A stretch of 64,000 nucleotides of DNA from Citrobacter farmeri (GTDB taxonomy: Bacteria > Pseudomonadota > Gammaproteobacteria > Enterobacterales > Enterobacteriaceae): the NCBI RefSeq assembly GCF_019048065.1, contig NZ_CP077291.1:2232001-2296000 (forward strand), read 5' to 3'. The translations under genes and the position numbers were made by a program. Shown piece after piece: positions 12,128 to 21,554 of the stretch (the first letter of the stretch is position 1; each line of letters starts with the position of its first letter). Under the pieces are notes generated by a model. It was not told where the DNA came from. It saw nothing but the letters and a program-made list of their open reading frames with translations, and ran no database searches.

Positions 12128-12559
12128 TTATCCGCATACCTGCGCGAACAGCGCGGCGTCGGTTTGCGCTTGTCGCACCGCCGCGAGTCGTTCGGCTGAA
12201 TCAATAAACTGACTGATACGCTGAATAGTGAGGATATGCGCGTTAGCATCCGTCGCGCTGACGCACAGCAGCAGCCAGACCGGGTCGCACTCCTCATGAC
12301 CAAACGCGACGGGCGTTTTGAGCGTCGTGATGCTGACCTGATTATGGTTAGCGCCTTGCTCGGGGCGCGCATGGGGCAAGGCGATGCCAGGGGCAATTAA
12401 ATAATACGGCCCCCAGTTCAGCGTGTTGTCGATGATGCCAGCCACGTAGCCCGGTTGCGCAGCGCCAAAAGTAATCAGCGGGCGCGCGGCGATTTCGACG
12501 GCCTGACGCCAGTCTTTGGCCTCACGCTGCGCCTGTACCCACTTAACATCGTTTATCAT
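12128..12559 (-). CDS. sgcA: PTS EIIA component SgcA
   Basis: Phosphocarrier of the fructose/mannitol-type EIIA family, 143 residues as in E. coli SgcA. The phospho-accepting histidine is most likely the one in IALPHARPE (about residue 63). It would take phosphate from HPr and pass it to SgcB. It lies 11 bases before sgcE, but 118 bases after sgcQ, and that gap holds two hairpins. Confidence 0.92.
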   Translation of the reverse strand: MINDVKWVQAQREAKDWRQAVEIAARPLITFGAAQPGYVAGIIDNTLNWGPYYLIAPGIALPHARPEQGANHNQVSITTLKTPVAFGHEECDPVWLLLCVSATDANAHILTIQRISQFIDSAERLAAVRQAQTDAALFAQVCG

Positions 12560-12596
12560 CAGTCGTTGACTCCTTGCCGGTTAAGGTTACTCTGAT

Positions 12597-12676
12597 AGCG
12601 ATCCCCGTCGTGACTTTTGACGAAGGCGGCAGGGATCGCTGTTCTACCGGGGGTAAGCGCTCTGCTTATCCCCTTT
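12597..12676 (-). repeat. Two stem-loops in the sgcQ-sgcA gap
   Basis: First element: AGCGATCCC at 12597-12605 pairs with GGGATCGCT at 12632-12640, with an inner CGTC/GACG pair. Second element: GGGGTAAGC near 12650 pairs with GCTTA-T-CCCC near 12665 with one bulged base. In the sgc transcript neither is followed by a U run, so they look like processing or stabilising structures that separate sgcXBCQ from sgcAER. On the other strand the second is followed by seven T residues. Confidence 0.55.
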
Positions 12677-12677
12677 T

Positions 12678-13484
12678 TTATTGCCGCAGGTGATGCACTT
12701 TTTCCATAAACCGACTGACCCGCGCCTGATCGACAAAGTTGGCAAACACGCCGTCCTTTTTAAAGGTGGTGGCCGTTACGCAACCGTCGGCAATGCTCAA
12801 CTGTTCCTCCACGTTCTCCAGACACACGCCGGTATTTGCCAGCACCACGGTATCAGGCACGGTTTCTTTGACCCGCTTCAGCAGGGCGCTGTCGGTGCGC
12901 GCACCCGCCGTCAGGCCAGAGACGCAGAGGGCATCCGGATGGTTGTTAAAGACGGTGGATTTGGCAATGGAACAAATATCGCGATTGCCCAGATACACCG
13001 CCGCTTCAGGCACAATATTAAACAGGGTTTTGACCTCACCCGCGCCGATACGGTGCTGATGGCGAATGGTCTCGCCGACGTTGGTATCCCAGACGCCGAA
13101 GTCGCTGGCATAGGCACCGGTAAAAATCTCGCGAATGAATTTTGCGCCCGTTGCCATGGCCAGATCGAACGACGCGACGGGATCCCACAGCACATTGACG
13201 CCAAACGGGATGCGGATTTCGCTCATCAACTGCCCAATAACCCGCGCCATTGCCGCGGTCGTTTCCGGGCGAACCTTCGTGAGATAGGGAAGACTAAACT
13301 CGTTGGAAAACATCACGGCATCCACGCCGCCATTTTGTAGCGCCAGCAGATCGTCCCGGGCGCGATCGATCACCCAGTTCATTCCTTTCTGCGCATCAAA
13401 GCTCGGGTCGCCGGGCAATGCGCGCAAATGGCACATGGCAATGACGGCTTTTTCCGTACCAATAACCTCTTTCAGCCAACTCAT
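12678..13484 (-). CDS. sgcQ: BtpA/SgcQ-family TIM-barrel protein
   Basis: A 268-residue protein of the BtpA family, the same length as E. coli SgcQ. The family has a (beta/alpha)8 fold. Homologues include the photosystem I assembly factor BtpA, but in PTS operons such proteins are presumed sugar-phosphate enzymes. Visible landmarks are AMCHLRALPGDP (about 16-27), DAVMFSNEF (about 55), GVNVLWDP (about 93) and VLANTGV (about 219). It follows sgcC by 12 bases. The reaction is not known. Confidence 0.9.
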   Translation of the reverse strand: MSWLKEVIGTEKAVIAMCHLRALPGDPSFDAQKGMNWVIDRARDDLLALQNGGVDAVMFSNEFSLPYLTKVRPETTAAMARVIGQLMSEIRIPFGVNVLWDPVASFDLAMATGAKFIREIFTGAYASDFGVWDTNVGETIRHQHRIGAGEVKTLFNIVPEAAVYLGNRDICSIAKSTVFNNHPDALCVSGLTAGARTDSALLKRVKETVPDTVVLANTGVCLENVEEQLSIADGCVTATTFKKDGVFANFVDQARVSRFMEKVHHLRQ

Positions 13485-13496
13485 TGAAGGTACTCC

Positions 13497-14810
13497 TTAT
13501 TCCGATAGTTCACGTTTACGTAAGAACAGCACGACGCTGGCGACGATACCCACCGCCACGACGACGCCAATAATGCCAAGCGACATCAGCTCCGAGATTG
13601 ACCAGCCAAACATGTTGCCCACGGACAGCGCCGAGATTTGCGCGTTTTCACCGGCAAAACTGAAGCCGCCCTTAAGCGCCATTTCGGTGAAGTACGGGGC
13701 AAACTGCGTGGCAATCAACAGGACGGTTACCATAACAATCACGCCGCTGATTAAGGTGCGAATCAGGTCGCCGCGATGGATTACCGTTGCCATGCAGATA
13801 AAGAACGGTGCGACGGGCAGATCGGCAAGCGGCAGCACTTTATTGCCGGGTAAGATGCTGGCCAGAATCAACATGATGGGGATCAGCAGCAGACCCACGG
13901 CAATGGTGGTGGGATGACCCAGCGTGACGGCCGTATCCAGACCGATGTACACCTCGCGCCCCTTGAAATGCTTCTGGAAAAATTTTCGTGCGCCGTCGGA
14001 GATGGGGAGTAACCCCTCAACAATCAGACGGATCATGCGCGGGAACAGCACCATAATTGCCGCAACGGTGATCATCAGGCTGGCGCAGCCTTTAAAGCCT
14101 TCACCCGCTGCGAGACCAAAGATCAGACCGAGCACCACGCCGATAATGACCGGGTCGCCGACCATGCCGTAGCGTTTCTGGATCTCCTGGGCATCAATGT
14201 TGCGTCCCTTCATAAACGGAATTTTTTCATAGATGGCATCGAGCAGAACGAACAGCGGTACTGAACTGGAACCATAACCCTGCGGAATGGAGATCCCCTC
14301 CAGACCGACGATGCTCTGCACGCGTTTAGCCGTCCAGTCAGCCATTTTCAACGACAAGGCCGCGTGGCAGATGGCACCCAGCACGCCATAAATCAGACTG
14401 CCGGTCATTAACTGGACCACCGTGCCGGTAATGGCATAGTGCCAGTAGTTATAGATATCGACGTTCATGGTTTTGGTCAGACGGGTGACCAGCATTGCGA
14501 CGTTGAGCAGAAAAATGATCGGGATAATCATTGCGCCAATGGCGGTGGCGTACCCGACGCCAGAGGCCGGCCCTGCGCCGACGTCAAACACATGCAGGGT
14601 CAGGCCAAAGCGTTCAATCATCACTTTGATAGGTGGGCTGAGGCTGTCAATCGCCATGACGATCACCAGTCCCATCCCGACAAAGCCAATCCCTACCGTC
14701 ACCCCGGCCTTGATCGCCTGCAGCCAGGGAATACGGAAGATCAACCCAATCACAATCATGATAATGGGTACAAAGACGGTACCACCGAGAGACAGGATGT
14801 AGTCAAACAT
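13497..14810 (-). CDS. sgcC: PTS EIIC permease SgcC (galactitol type)
   Basis: Membrane-spanning sugar transporter subunit, 437 residues, the same length as E. coli SgcC. There are roughly ten hydrophobic segments, beginning with YILSLGGTVFVPIIMIVIGLIF and ending with IGVVVAVGIVASVVLFL. It belongs to the galactitol EIIC family and should work with SgcB and SgcA. It lies 12 bases after sgcB. The substrate is unknown; a pentose, pentitol or hexitol is usually guessed from the epimerase. Confidence 0.92.
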   Translation of the reverse strand: MFDYILSLGGTVFVPIIMIVIGLIFRIPWLQAIKAGVTVGIGFVGMGLVIVMAIDSLSPPIKVMIERFGLTLHVFDVGAGPASGVGYATAIGAMIIPIIFLLNVAMLVTRLTKTMNVDIYNYWHYAITGTVVQLMTGSLIYGVLGAICHAALSLKMADWTAKRVQSIVGLEGISIPQGYGSSSVPLFVLLDAIYEKIPFMKGRNIDAQEIQKRYGMVGDPVIIGVVLGLIFGLAAGEGFKGCASLMITVAAIMVLFPRMIRLIVEGLLPISDGARKFFQKHFKGREVYIGLDTAVTLGHPTTIAVGLLLIPIMLILASILPGNKVLPLADLPVAPFFICMATVIHRGDLIRTLISGVIVMVTVLLIATQFAPYFTEMALKGGFSFAGENAQISALSVGNMFGWSISELMSLGIIGVVVAVGIVASVVLFLRKRELSE

Positions 14811-14822
14811 AGTGCCTCCTTG

Positions 14823-15101
14823 TTATTGCGTTAACAGTGCCTTGATTTCTTGCTTCAGGGCGTCGTCGTTAATTCCCGTTAGCAGGGCTGCGCCGTTTAA
14901 CGTGGGAATACCGTAATCGCTGTTGGTGCGCATGGAGGTCACAATCAGGTCCATGCCGTTACAATTCAGCGGGATCTCATTGAGACAACACTGGGCGGTG
15001 CTTGCCGCAATGCCTTGTTCGGCAAGGAACTCCTGCAACTTGTGCGCAATCATGGTTGACGTCGACATGCCGGTACCGCATGCCACAAGGATCTTTTTCA
15101 T
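14823..15101 (-). CDS. sgcB: PTS EIIB component SgcB
   Basis: Small phosphotransfer protein, 92 residues. The phosphocysteine is Cys8 in the loop ACGTGMSTSTM, the signature of galactitol-type EIIB proteins. Its start overlaps the sgcX stop by four bases. It is the second gene of the operon. Confidence 0.93.
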   Translation of the reverse strand: MKKILVACGTGMSTSTMIAHKLQEFLAEQGIAASTAQCCLNEIPLNCNGMDLIVTSMRTNSDYGIPTLNGAALLTGINDDALKQEIKALLTQ

Positions 15102-16219
15102 AATGGGTGTGCCTCTTGTGTAGTGCCTGAATCAGGCTCAACGGGAAAGTGCTCTGCTGGCATGCCAGCGAGGGCGGTCAATAAGCGAATGCAGTCAGTC
15201 AAATCGCGCAGACTGGCGACCTCCGCCGGAGAATGGGTATAGCGACAAGGGATAGAGAGGCTGGCGCAGGGAATACCATCCTGCTCAACCTGGATATAAC
15301 CCGTTTCGGTGATAACGCCAGGCGCGACCTCACGCTGCACGGGAATGTGGTGCGCAAGGGCCGTCTGCTCGAGCATCTGGATCAGGCGCGGTGGCGTGAT
15401 TAATCCAGCCAGCGTGCCACGGCCGTGATAGTTCAGACAGGTGATGCCGACGCCCTGATTAACCCGGACGTCGGAGTAGTCCTGCAGATCCGGCGTATCG
15501 CATGACGGTGTGATATCAATGCCGATGGCGAGATCCGGCTTAACGCGGCGTAAAACCGGGACAATGCCACGGATGTTGAATTCTTCCTGCACGGACGCGA
15601 CCAGATAAACGGCGATATCCAGCGACGCCGCGCCGATGGCATCCGCCACGCCCAGTAGCGCGGTGCATCCCAGACGGTCGTCCAGCGCTTTACTGCACAC
15701 GAGATCGTTCGCCAGCAGTTGCGGTGGGTTGTACAGCGTAACCGGTGTGCCGACCTGGATGCCCATCCGCAGGGCGTCGGCTTTATCTTTCGCACCGATA
15801 TCAATCCACAGCTTATCGACGCAAGGCGATTGCGTGCGCTCATCCCCCTTTGCAAAGTGGTACGCTTTAATACCAATGCATCCCATCACCGGGCCGTTAT
15901 CCCCGGCGAGCGTGACGACCGAACCGGACATGGTGACCTGTGCCGGGCCGCCCACCCGTTCGAAGCGCAAAAAACCCGATGGCTCAATTTTGCGTACCAT
16001 AAAGCCGACTTCATCCATGTGAGCAAACATCATCAGCCGCAAAGCATTCGGGTTATCGCTGCCATAGCGGGCGACGACATTTCCCAACCGATCGCGCCAG
16101 ACCTCTTTTGCCTGACGTTTAAATTCGCGTAGCATGACCTCAGCGACGCTGTTTTCATGTCCTGAAATGGCATTGAGATGCAAAAGCGAGAACAGCGTTT
16201 CCTGCACAGAAAATGACAT
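15098..16219 (-). CDS. sgcX: M42-family metallopeptidase-like protein SgcX
   Basis: First gene of the sgc operon. The start at 16219 (MSFSVQETLFSLL) has GGAG six bases upstream and gives 373 residues, the E. coli SgcX length. Metal-site motifs of M42 aminopeptidases are present: FAHMDEVGF (about 65), SKALDDRLGC (about 175), QEEFNIRG (about 208), DITPSCD (about 231) and HSPAEVAS (about 330). Such proteins were once annotated as endoglucanases. Its role in a sugar operon is unclear; a deacylase or deglycating activity on the transported compound is one possibility. Confidence 0.9.
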   Translation of the reverse strand: MSFSVQETLFSLLHLNAISGHENSVAEVMLREFKRQAKEVWRDRLGNVVARYGSDNPNALRLMMFAHMDEVGFMVRKIEPSGFLRFERVGGPAQVTMSGSVVTLAGDNGPVMGCIGIKAYHFAKGDERTQSPCVDKLWIDIGAKDKADALRMGIQVGTPVTLYNPPQLLANDLVCSKALDDRLGCTALLGVADAIGAASLDIAVYLVASVQEEFNIRGIVPVLRRVKPDLAIGIDITPSCDTPDLQDYSDVRVNQGVGITCLNYHGRGTLAGLITPPRLIQMLEQTALAHHIPVQREVAPGVITETGYIQVEQDGIPCASLSIPCRYTHSPAEVASLRDLTDCIRLLTALAGMPAEHFPVEPDSGTTQEAHPL

Positions 16220-16252
16220 AACGATCTCCGTAGAAGATAAAACAATCACTCG

Positions 16253-16366
16253 TTGAGCGTTTTATAGGCGCTGGCTGGGCGAATAATTGTGAGCAGCTTC
16301 ACGTGGAAATAGCGAAAGCAGAGAAAATAAAAAATAATGTGAGGTAAGTGGAATAAAAACGCTCAA
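16253..16366. promoter_or_regulatory. Inverted operator-like repeats flanking the sgc promoter
   Basis: TTGAGCGTTTTAT at 16253-16265 recurs in inverted form as ATAAAAACGCTCAA at 16353-16366, about 100 bases apart. This is the layout expected for a DeoR-type repressor that loops DNA over its promoter. The start of sgcX is 34 bases from the nearer copy. Confidence 0.5.
16288..16303. promoter_or_regulatory. CRP binding site of the sgc operon
   Basis: TGTGA-GCAGCT-TCACG matches the TGTGA-N6-TCACA consensus at 9 of 10 positions. It lies about 70 bases upstream of sgcX and between the two inverted repeats, so catabolite activation of the PTS operon is likely. Confidence 0.7.
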
Positions 16367-16403
16367 TGCGGATGAATGTCTGAACACGGGAGGAAAAATA
16401 CGG

Positions 16404-16949
16404 GTGAGTGAAATTATTGAGATCAATGACACGCTGCAATTACGGGCGGTAGAGGAATGTCACGTTGCCGGGCTGCATCAACTGGTACGTAAAAACAGCG
16501 CCTGGCTACAGCAGTTTCTGGACTGGCCGCAATACGTCAACACGCAAGAGGACACGTACAAAACGGTGCAGGGCAATATGATGCTGCATCAGCGGGGCTA
16601 CGCCAAAATGTTCCTCATTTTTGACGGCGAGGAGATGCTGGGCGTGCTGTCGTTTAATCAGATCGAGCCGTTGAACAAAGCGGCGTATATCGGTTACTGG
16701 ATCGACGAAACGCAGCAGGGGAAAGGGATCCTGTCGCGCGCGTTGCAGGCGTTTATTCACCACTATGCCGGGCGCGGTGAAATCCGCCGCTTTGTGATCA
16801 AATGTCGGGTAAAAAATCAGGCAAGCAATCAGGTTGCGCAGCGCAATGGCTTTACGCTGGAAGGCTGCCTGAAGCAGGCGGAGTTCCTGAACGGTCACTA
16901 TGACGATGTTAACCTGTACGCCCGGATCGTCGATTCGTCGCTACAGTGA
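16404..16949 (+). CDS. rimL: Ribosomal protein L7/L12 serine N-acetyltransferase RimL
   Basis: GNAT enzyme that acetylates the N-terminal serine of L12, giving L7. It has 181 residues against 179 in E. coli RimL and is highly similar through the core ([35 protein letters not shown]). The acetyl-CoA loop is [11 protein letters not shown]. It starts with GTG at 16404 behind GGAGG. Its 3' end overlaps ydcK, which is convergent, by nine bases. Confidence 0.93.
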   Translation: MSEIIEINDTLQLRAVEECHVAGLHQLVRKNSAWLQQFLDWPQYVNTQEDTYKTVQGNMMLHQRGYAKMFLIFDGEEMLGVLSFNQIEPLNKAAYIGYWIDETQQGKGILSRALQAFIHHYAGRGEIRRFVIKCRVKNQASNQVAQRNGFTLEGCLKQAEFLNGHYDDVNLYARIVDSSLQ

Positions 16950-17921
16950 ACCAATCAGCGGGGTGCGGGTGATGTGCTGCTCGCCGTTAAACACTTTTGG
17001 GCCGCGCAGGTGAATGGCATCGTCTGTGGCCGCCTCAACGGTGGTGTGCCCACGGATATCGATGTGATTTTCAATCAACACCTCACCGAGAATGCGCGCA
17101 TCACCTTCAATCAGAATGTGATCGTCGAGTAAAATGGGACCGCCGCGCAGTACGGCGTTTCCCCCCACCAGTACGTGATGTTTAAGCACACAGTTGCCTT
17201 CCACTCGCGCCTGCTCTGCTACCTGTGAACTGTAGCGCAGGGTGGGGATCGCATCGTCCCCCGTGCCGGCAATCACCTGAGCACGACCGTAGACTTTCGC
17301 ACAATCGCAAATCCAGACGTTGTTTTCGTCATTACCTTCAATCAGCGCGTCATCGAAAACTTCCGCACGATGCTCAATAAAGGCGTAACTGATGATGGCG
17401 TCGCCATAGATTTGCGCCTGGTGGACAATGCGTGAGTGACTAATTGTAGCGCGGTCATACACTTGCAGGATCCGATCGCGCTCAACGGTGAGTCCGCGTG
17501 CTGCGACGATTTCTGATTGTTGCAGGATCCGTGCGTCGCCAAAGAGGTGACAGTCGCCCCGGACCGTGGATGACTGAATTGTGACGTTGTCACTGATTCT
17601 GGCGCCGTGGCTGAGCTCTGCGCGGTCAATCCAGACGTTATCGCCAAGGCTGACGTTGTCGCGTAGAAGACAGGGCTGCGTGATGCGCGCATTGCCCGAA
17701 ATCGTACAGCCGGAAAAGACCAGCGTGTTTTCGTCGTAAATCCAACAATTCCCGGTGTGGGCCAGCACGCTTTCGTCATCTATCCAGCCGCCAGCGTCAC
17801 CGGCTTTCACATCACTGAAGTCAACGAGTGCGATAATCTGGCGTAGTAATACGCTCTTTTTATTGCCATTATCCAGATAACTGAACGCGCGCGGTTCGTC
17901 GCTGAGTCGGTATTTACGCAT
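16941..17921 (-). CDS. ydcK: YdcK, left-handed beta-helix protein
   Basis: A 326-residue protein, the E. coli YdcK length, made largely of hexapeptide-like repeats (for example [24 protein letters not shown] and [24 protein letters not shown]), the pattern of a left-handed parallel beta-helix as in acyltransferases. An N-terminal cap precedes the repeats. No catalytic histidine is obvious to me, and no function is known. It is divergent from tehA. Confidence 0.9.
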   Translation of the reverse strand: MRKYRLSDEPRAFSYLDNGNKKSVLLRQIIALVDFSDVKAGDAGGWIDDESVLAHTGNCWIYDENTLVFSGCTISGNARITQPCLLRDNVSLGDNVWIDRAELSHGARISDNVTIQSSTVRGDCHLFGDARILQQSEIVAARGLTVERDRILQVYDRATISHSRIVHQAQIYGDAIISYAFIEHRAEVFDDALIEGNDENNVWICDCAKVYGRAQVIAGTGDDAIPTLRYSSQVAEQARVEGNCVLKHHVLVGGNAVLRGGPILLDDHILIEGDARILGEVLIENHIDIRGHTTVEAATDDAIHLRGPKVFNGEQHITRTPLIGSL

Positions 17922-18033
17922 GAAAGCATTCCGTTTAGTCGCTTACTATAACCGTAGCAAATTCTGCGGCGCTGGCTAACACGGATAAAATTCCATAAAA
18001 TGCATTTAAAATATACTTTATAAAATAAACAAA

Positions 18034-19038
18034 ATGAGTAACAGCAAGAGTAACGATCGCGTCCTGAATCTTCCCGCCGGTTACTTTGGCATGGTTCTTG
18101 GGACGATTGGAATGGGGTTTGCCTGGCGCTATGCCAGCCAAATCTGGCCCGTCAGCCACTGGTTCGGCGACGGTCTGGTGATTCTGGCGATGATAATCTG
18201 GGGGCTGCTGACGCTGGCGTTTATCACGCGCCTGATCCGCTTTCCGCACAGCGTGATCGCTGAGATTCGCCATCCGGTGATGAGCAGTTTTGTCAGCCTG
18301 TTTCCCGCCACCACGATGCTGGTGGCGATTGGCTTTGTACCGTGGTGTCGTCCGCTGGCGATTGGCCTGTTTGGCATCGGGGTGGTCATTCAACTGGTTT
18401 ATGCCGCGTGGCAGACCGCCGGACTGTGGCGCGGTTCGCATCCACAGGAGGCGACAACACCCGGACTCTACTTACCAACGGTCGCTAACAACTTCATCAG
18501 CGCGATGGCCTGCGGCGCATTAGGCTATACCGATGCCGGACTGGTCTTTTTAGGGGCTGGCGTTTTTTCCTGGCTGAGCCTGGAGCCGGTGATTTTGCAG
18601 CGTTTGCGCAGTGCCGGTGAATTACCTGCTGCTTTGCGGACTTCGCTTGGGATCCAACTGGCTCCCGCACTGGTGGCCTGTAGCGCCTGGTTGAGCGTCA
18701 ACGGGGGCGTGGGCGACACGCTGGCGAAAATGTTATTTGGTTACGGCCTGCTGCAACTTCTGTTTATGCTCCGCCTGATGCCCTGGTATCTGTCGCAACC
18801 GTTTAACGCCTCGTTCTGGAGTTTCTCGTTCGGCGTGTCGGCGCTGGCGACCACGGGGTTGCATCTCGGCCACGCCAGCACCGCTGGCTTTTTTCACACG
18901 CTGGCGGTGCCGCTGTTCATCTTTACCAATGTTATCATCGCATTATTGCTGGTACGTACGTTCGCACTGCTGATGCAGGGAAAACTGCTCATTCGCACAG
19001 CGCGCACGGCATTACTGAAATCTGAGGATAAGAAATGA
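18034..19038 (+). CDS. tehA: Tellurite resistance / C4-dicarboxylate-type channel TehA
   Basis: Inner-membrane anion-channel homologue of plant SLAC1, 334 residues with ten predicted TM helices, very close to E. coli TehA (330). With tehB it gives tellurite resistance when overexpressed; the natural substrate is unclear. The opening differs from E. coli ([19 protein letters not shown]), and no good ribosome site is seen upstream. Its stop overlaps the tehB start (ATGA). Confidence 0.93.
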   Translation: MSNSKSNDRVLNLPAGYFGMVLGTIGMGFAWRYASQIWPVSHWFGDGLVILAMIIWGLLTLAFITRLIRFPHSVIAEIRHPVMSSFVSLFPATTMLVAIGFVPWCRPLAIGLFGIGVVIQLVYAAWQTAGLWRGSHPQEATTPGLYLPTVANNFISAMACGALGYTDAGLVFLGAGVFSWLSLEPVILQRLRSAGELPAALRTSLGIQLAPALVACSAWLSVNGGVGDTLAKMLFGYGLLQLLFMLRLMPWYLSQPFNASFWSFSFGVSALATTGLHLGHASTAGFFHTLAVPLFIFTNVIIALLLVRTFALLMQGKLLIRTARTALLKSEDKK

Positions 19039-19631
19039 CCCTTCGTGACGAAAATTACTTCACTGAAAAATACGACTTAACCCGCACGCATTCTGAAGTT
19101 CTGGAGGCGGTGAGGGTCGTCAAACCGGGAAAAACGCTGGATCTGGGCTGTGGCAATGGCCGCAACAGTCTGTATCTGGCGGCGAAGGGTTATGACGTGA
19201 CCGCGTGGGATAAAAACCCGATGAGCATTGCCAACGTCGAGCGGATCAAAGCGGCTGAAGGGCTGGGCAATCTCCAGGCGAAAGTCGTGGATCTCAACGC
19301 CCTGACGTTTGAGGGTGAATATGATTTTATTCTCTCCACCGTGGTACTGATGTTCCTGGAAGCCAAAACAATTCCGGGTTTAATTGACAATATGCAGCGT
19401 TGCACAAAGCCCGGTGGTTATAACCTGATCGTTGCCGCCATGGATACCGCGGATTTTCCATGCACCGTGGGTTTCCCGTTTGCTTTTAAAGAAGGGGAAC
19501 TTCGTCGTTATTACGAAGGCTGGGAATTACTGAAATATAATGAAGATGTCGGTGAGCTGCATCGTACTGATGCTAATGGCAATCGAATCAGGCTACGTTT
19601 TGCCACGCTGCTGGCACGTAAAACAGCCTAA
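19035..19631 (+). CDS. tehB: Tellurite methyltransferase TehB
   Basis: Cytoplasmic SAM-dependent methyltransferase, 198 residues (197 in E. coli). SAM motif I is [14 protein letters not shown] at about 36-49, followed by VTAWDKNP. It detoxifies tellurite or selenium oxyanions. It is translationally coupled to tehA through a four-base overlap. Confidence 0.93.
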   Translation: MTLRDENYFTEKYDLTRTHSEVLEAVRVVKPGKTLDLGCGNGRNSLYLAAKGYDVTAWDKNPMSIANVERIKAAEGLGNLQAKVVDLNALTFEGEYDFILSTVVLMFLEAKTIPGLIDNMQRCTKPGGYNLIVAAMDTADFPCTVGFPFAFKEGELRRYYEGWELLKYNEDVGELHRTDANGNRIRLRFATLLARKTA

Positions 19632-19785
19632 GTAGATAGTCCGCTAACCCCCTCAGCGCCCGGCCTTTTTCGCAAAATGGGCGCTCTGAAAAAAAGTGGA
19701 TGGCATCCCATTTTTTATCCAACGCAGATGATTTCCCTTTGCTACTATTTCAATTGCATAATTGCATATTCTAAGGGATCGTTTC

Positions 19786-20454
19786 ATGCGTACTCATACT
19801 TTATTTAAAGTTGCAGTGCTTACGGGTTTACTGGCCTTATCCGGCTGTGCATCAAAAGTCACACAGCCAGATAAATATTCTGGTTTTTTAAAAGACTACT
19901 CAGGTCTTAAGGAAACAAAATCCGCTACCGGGCATCCGGTATTACGTTGGGTCGATCCCAGCTACAGCGAAACCAAATATGACAACATTGTCTGGAATCC
20001 CATAACCTATTATCCGACACCGAAACCGACCACTCAGGTCGGTCAGAAAGTGCTCGATCAACTGCTGAATTATACCAATACAAAACTGAAAACTGCCGTC
20101 GGTCAACGTAAGCCGCTGGTGACCACGCCAGGGCCGCGTAGCCTGATTTTCCGCGGGGCGATCACCGGGGTGGATACCAGTAAAGAAGGGCTGCAATTCT
20201 ATGAAGTGGTGCCTGTGGCGCTGGTGGTTGCTGGTACGCAAATGGCAACCGGTCACCGTACTATGGACACCCATCTCTACTTTGAAGGCGAGCTAATCGA
20301 TGCGGCGACCAATAAGCCGGTGATTAAAGTCGTTCGTCAGGGCGAAGGTAAAGACCTGAACAACCAGAGCACGCCGATGGCGTTTGAGAACCTGAAACAG
20401 GTTGTGGATGACATGGCGACGGATGCCACCATGTTTGACATAAACCGGAAATGA
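19786..20454 (+). CDS. ydcL: Lipoprotein YdcL (DUF3313)
   Basis: Predicted lipoprotein, 222 residues from the start at 19786, equal to E. coli YdcL. The signal peptide ends in a lipobox, LALSGC, with Cys22 as the lipidated residue, and the next residues are ASK, which suggests outer-membrane sorting. A start at 19762 is open but would move the signal inward. The function is unknown. A good terminator follows. Confidence 0.93.
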   Translation: MRTHTLFKVAVLTGLLALSGCASKVTQPDKYSGFLKDYSGLKETKSATGHPVLRWVDPSYSETKYDNIVWNPITYYPTPKPTTQVGQKVLDQLLNYTNTKLKTAVGQRKPLVTTPGPRSLIFRGAITGVDTSKEGLQFYEVVPVALVVAGTQMATGHRTMDTHLYFEGELIDAATNKPVIKVVRQGEGKDLNNQSTPMAFENLKQVVDDMATDATMFDINRK

Positions 20455-20461
20455 TTTTGAT

Positions 20462-20488
20462 GCGCCATCGTTCTGATGGCGCGTTTTT
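20462..20488 (+). terminator. Terminator of ydcL
   Basis: Stem GCGCCATC/GATGGCGC (20462-20469, 20475-20482), loop GTTCT, then GTTTTT. It ends next to the stop codon of the convergent transporter gene. Confidence 0.85.
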
Positions 20489-21385
20489 CTATGCCATCCG
20501 GCGGCGTAAAAGCGCCGGTGGGCGGGCAAACATCACCAGATTTCCTACCAGAATCAGAACCAGCCCAGCCACCGCATTCATCTGCCAGCTATAGCCTTCG
20601 TAAACCGTAGAAAATGACAGCGCCACCAGCGGAAATAGCAGCGTACTGTACGCGGCATTGCTCGGGCCAATTCTCCCCACCAGCGTAAAGTAAGCGCCGA
20701 AGGCGACAACCGATCCGAAAACGGCCAGATACAGCAGGGCGCCGAGATAGCTGAAAGTCCACTGCGGGGTGAAATCATCCCCACGCACAAGTGCAATTGT
20801 CGCAATCAACAGTGTGCCATACAGCATGGCCCAACTGTTGGTGGTCATCACTTCCAGACCTTTCTTCTGATGGCGGAGGCTGATCATATTTCCCAGTGAA
20901 AAACCAAACGTTCCCAGCGCGCTCAGACCAATCCCCAGCAGCAACGATCCGCTAAAGCCGCTGCTCATCAGATCGTGCCAGAAGAGGGTGACAATACCGG
21001 TAAGCCCCAGCGCGGCGGCGCAATAAAAGCGCAGGGGGGGTTTTTGCCCAAAGAAGAAGAAACTGTTCACCGCGTTGAACAGAACCGCCATGGAGAAAAT
21101 CACCGACTCCAGTCCCGTATTGATCCAGGCCGCCGCAGTGTAAAAACACCAGAAGTTGAAACAGAAGACGCAACTCCCTTGCAGCAGGCAGAACAGATGG
21201 TCGCGTAACGATAGCGAACGCAACTTACCGCGCGCCAGCATAATGACCATCATCAATGCCGTCGCCACCGCAAAGCGCCAGAAAATCGAGACCGGCGCGG
21301 CAACGGGGCCCTGCTGCAAATAAATGGCGATCCATGTGGTACCCCAGATCACCACGACCAGACAATACAATAGTGCGTTCATCAT
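20489..21385 (-). CDS. EamA/DMT-family transporter
   Basis: Inner-membrane metabolite exporter of the drug/metabolite transporter superfamily, 298 residues with ten predicted TM segments in two EamA repeats (about 5-135 and 150-285). The N-terminus YCLVVVIWGTTWIAI is typical. It is not part of the E. coli block and is divergent from an AraC-type regulator 169 bases away, which probably controls it. The substrate is unknown. The start could be 21385 or the adjacent ATG at 21382. Confidence 0.85.
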   Translation of the reverse strand: MMNALLYCLVVVIWGTTWIAIYLQQGPVAAPVSIFWRFAVATALMMVIMLARGKLRSLSLRDHLFCLLQGSCVFCFNFWCFYTAAAWINTGLESVIFSMAVLFNAVNSFFFFGQKPPLRFYCAAALGLTGIVTLFWHDLMSSGFSGSLLLGIGLSALGTFGFSLGNMISLRHQKKGLEVMTTNSWAMLYGTLLIATIALVRGDDFTPQWTFSYLGALLYLAVFGSVVAFGAYFTLVGRIGPSNAAYSTLLFPLVALSFSTVYEGYSWQMNAVAGLVLILVGNLVMFARPPALLRRRMA

Positions 21386-21554
21386 TGTTCTCTCTTCTTT
21401 CCCGATAATTGACTGTCGCCGATCTCAGGGGCGGAGCGCTTTCATCGATTTGCGGGATACTTGCAAAATCTTGCGCTTTTTTCTGTCGGGCGGGTGGTAA
21501 CTGCAGTGACCTGCGATAGACTGAACGCCTGAATAACAGCGTTTATGTGGTGGT

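Noticed and set aside
12681..13340. A 219-codon plus-strand frame
   Set aside because: Complement of sgcQ with the codon phase of an antisense shadow.
19690..19725. A-rich/T-rich inverted repeat after tehB as a terminator
   Set aside because: The core stem is only about four pairs with mismatches, too weak to list.
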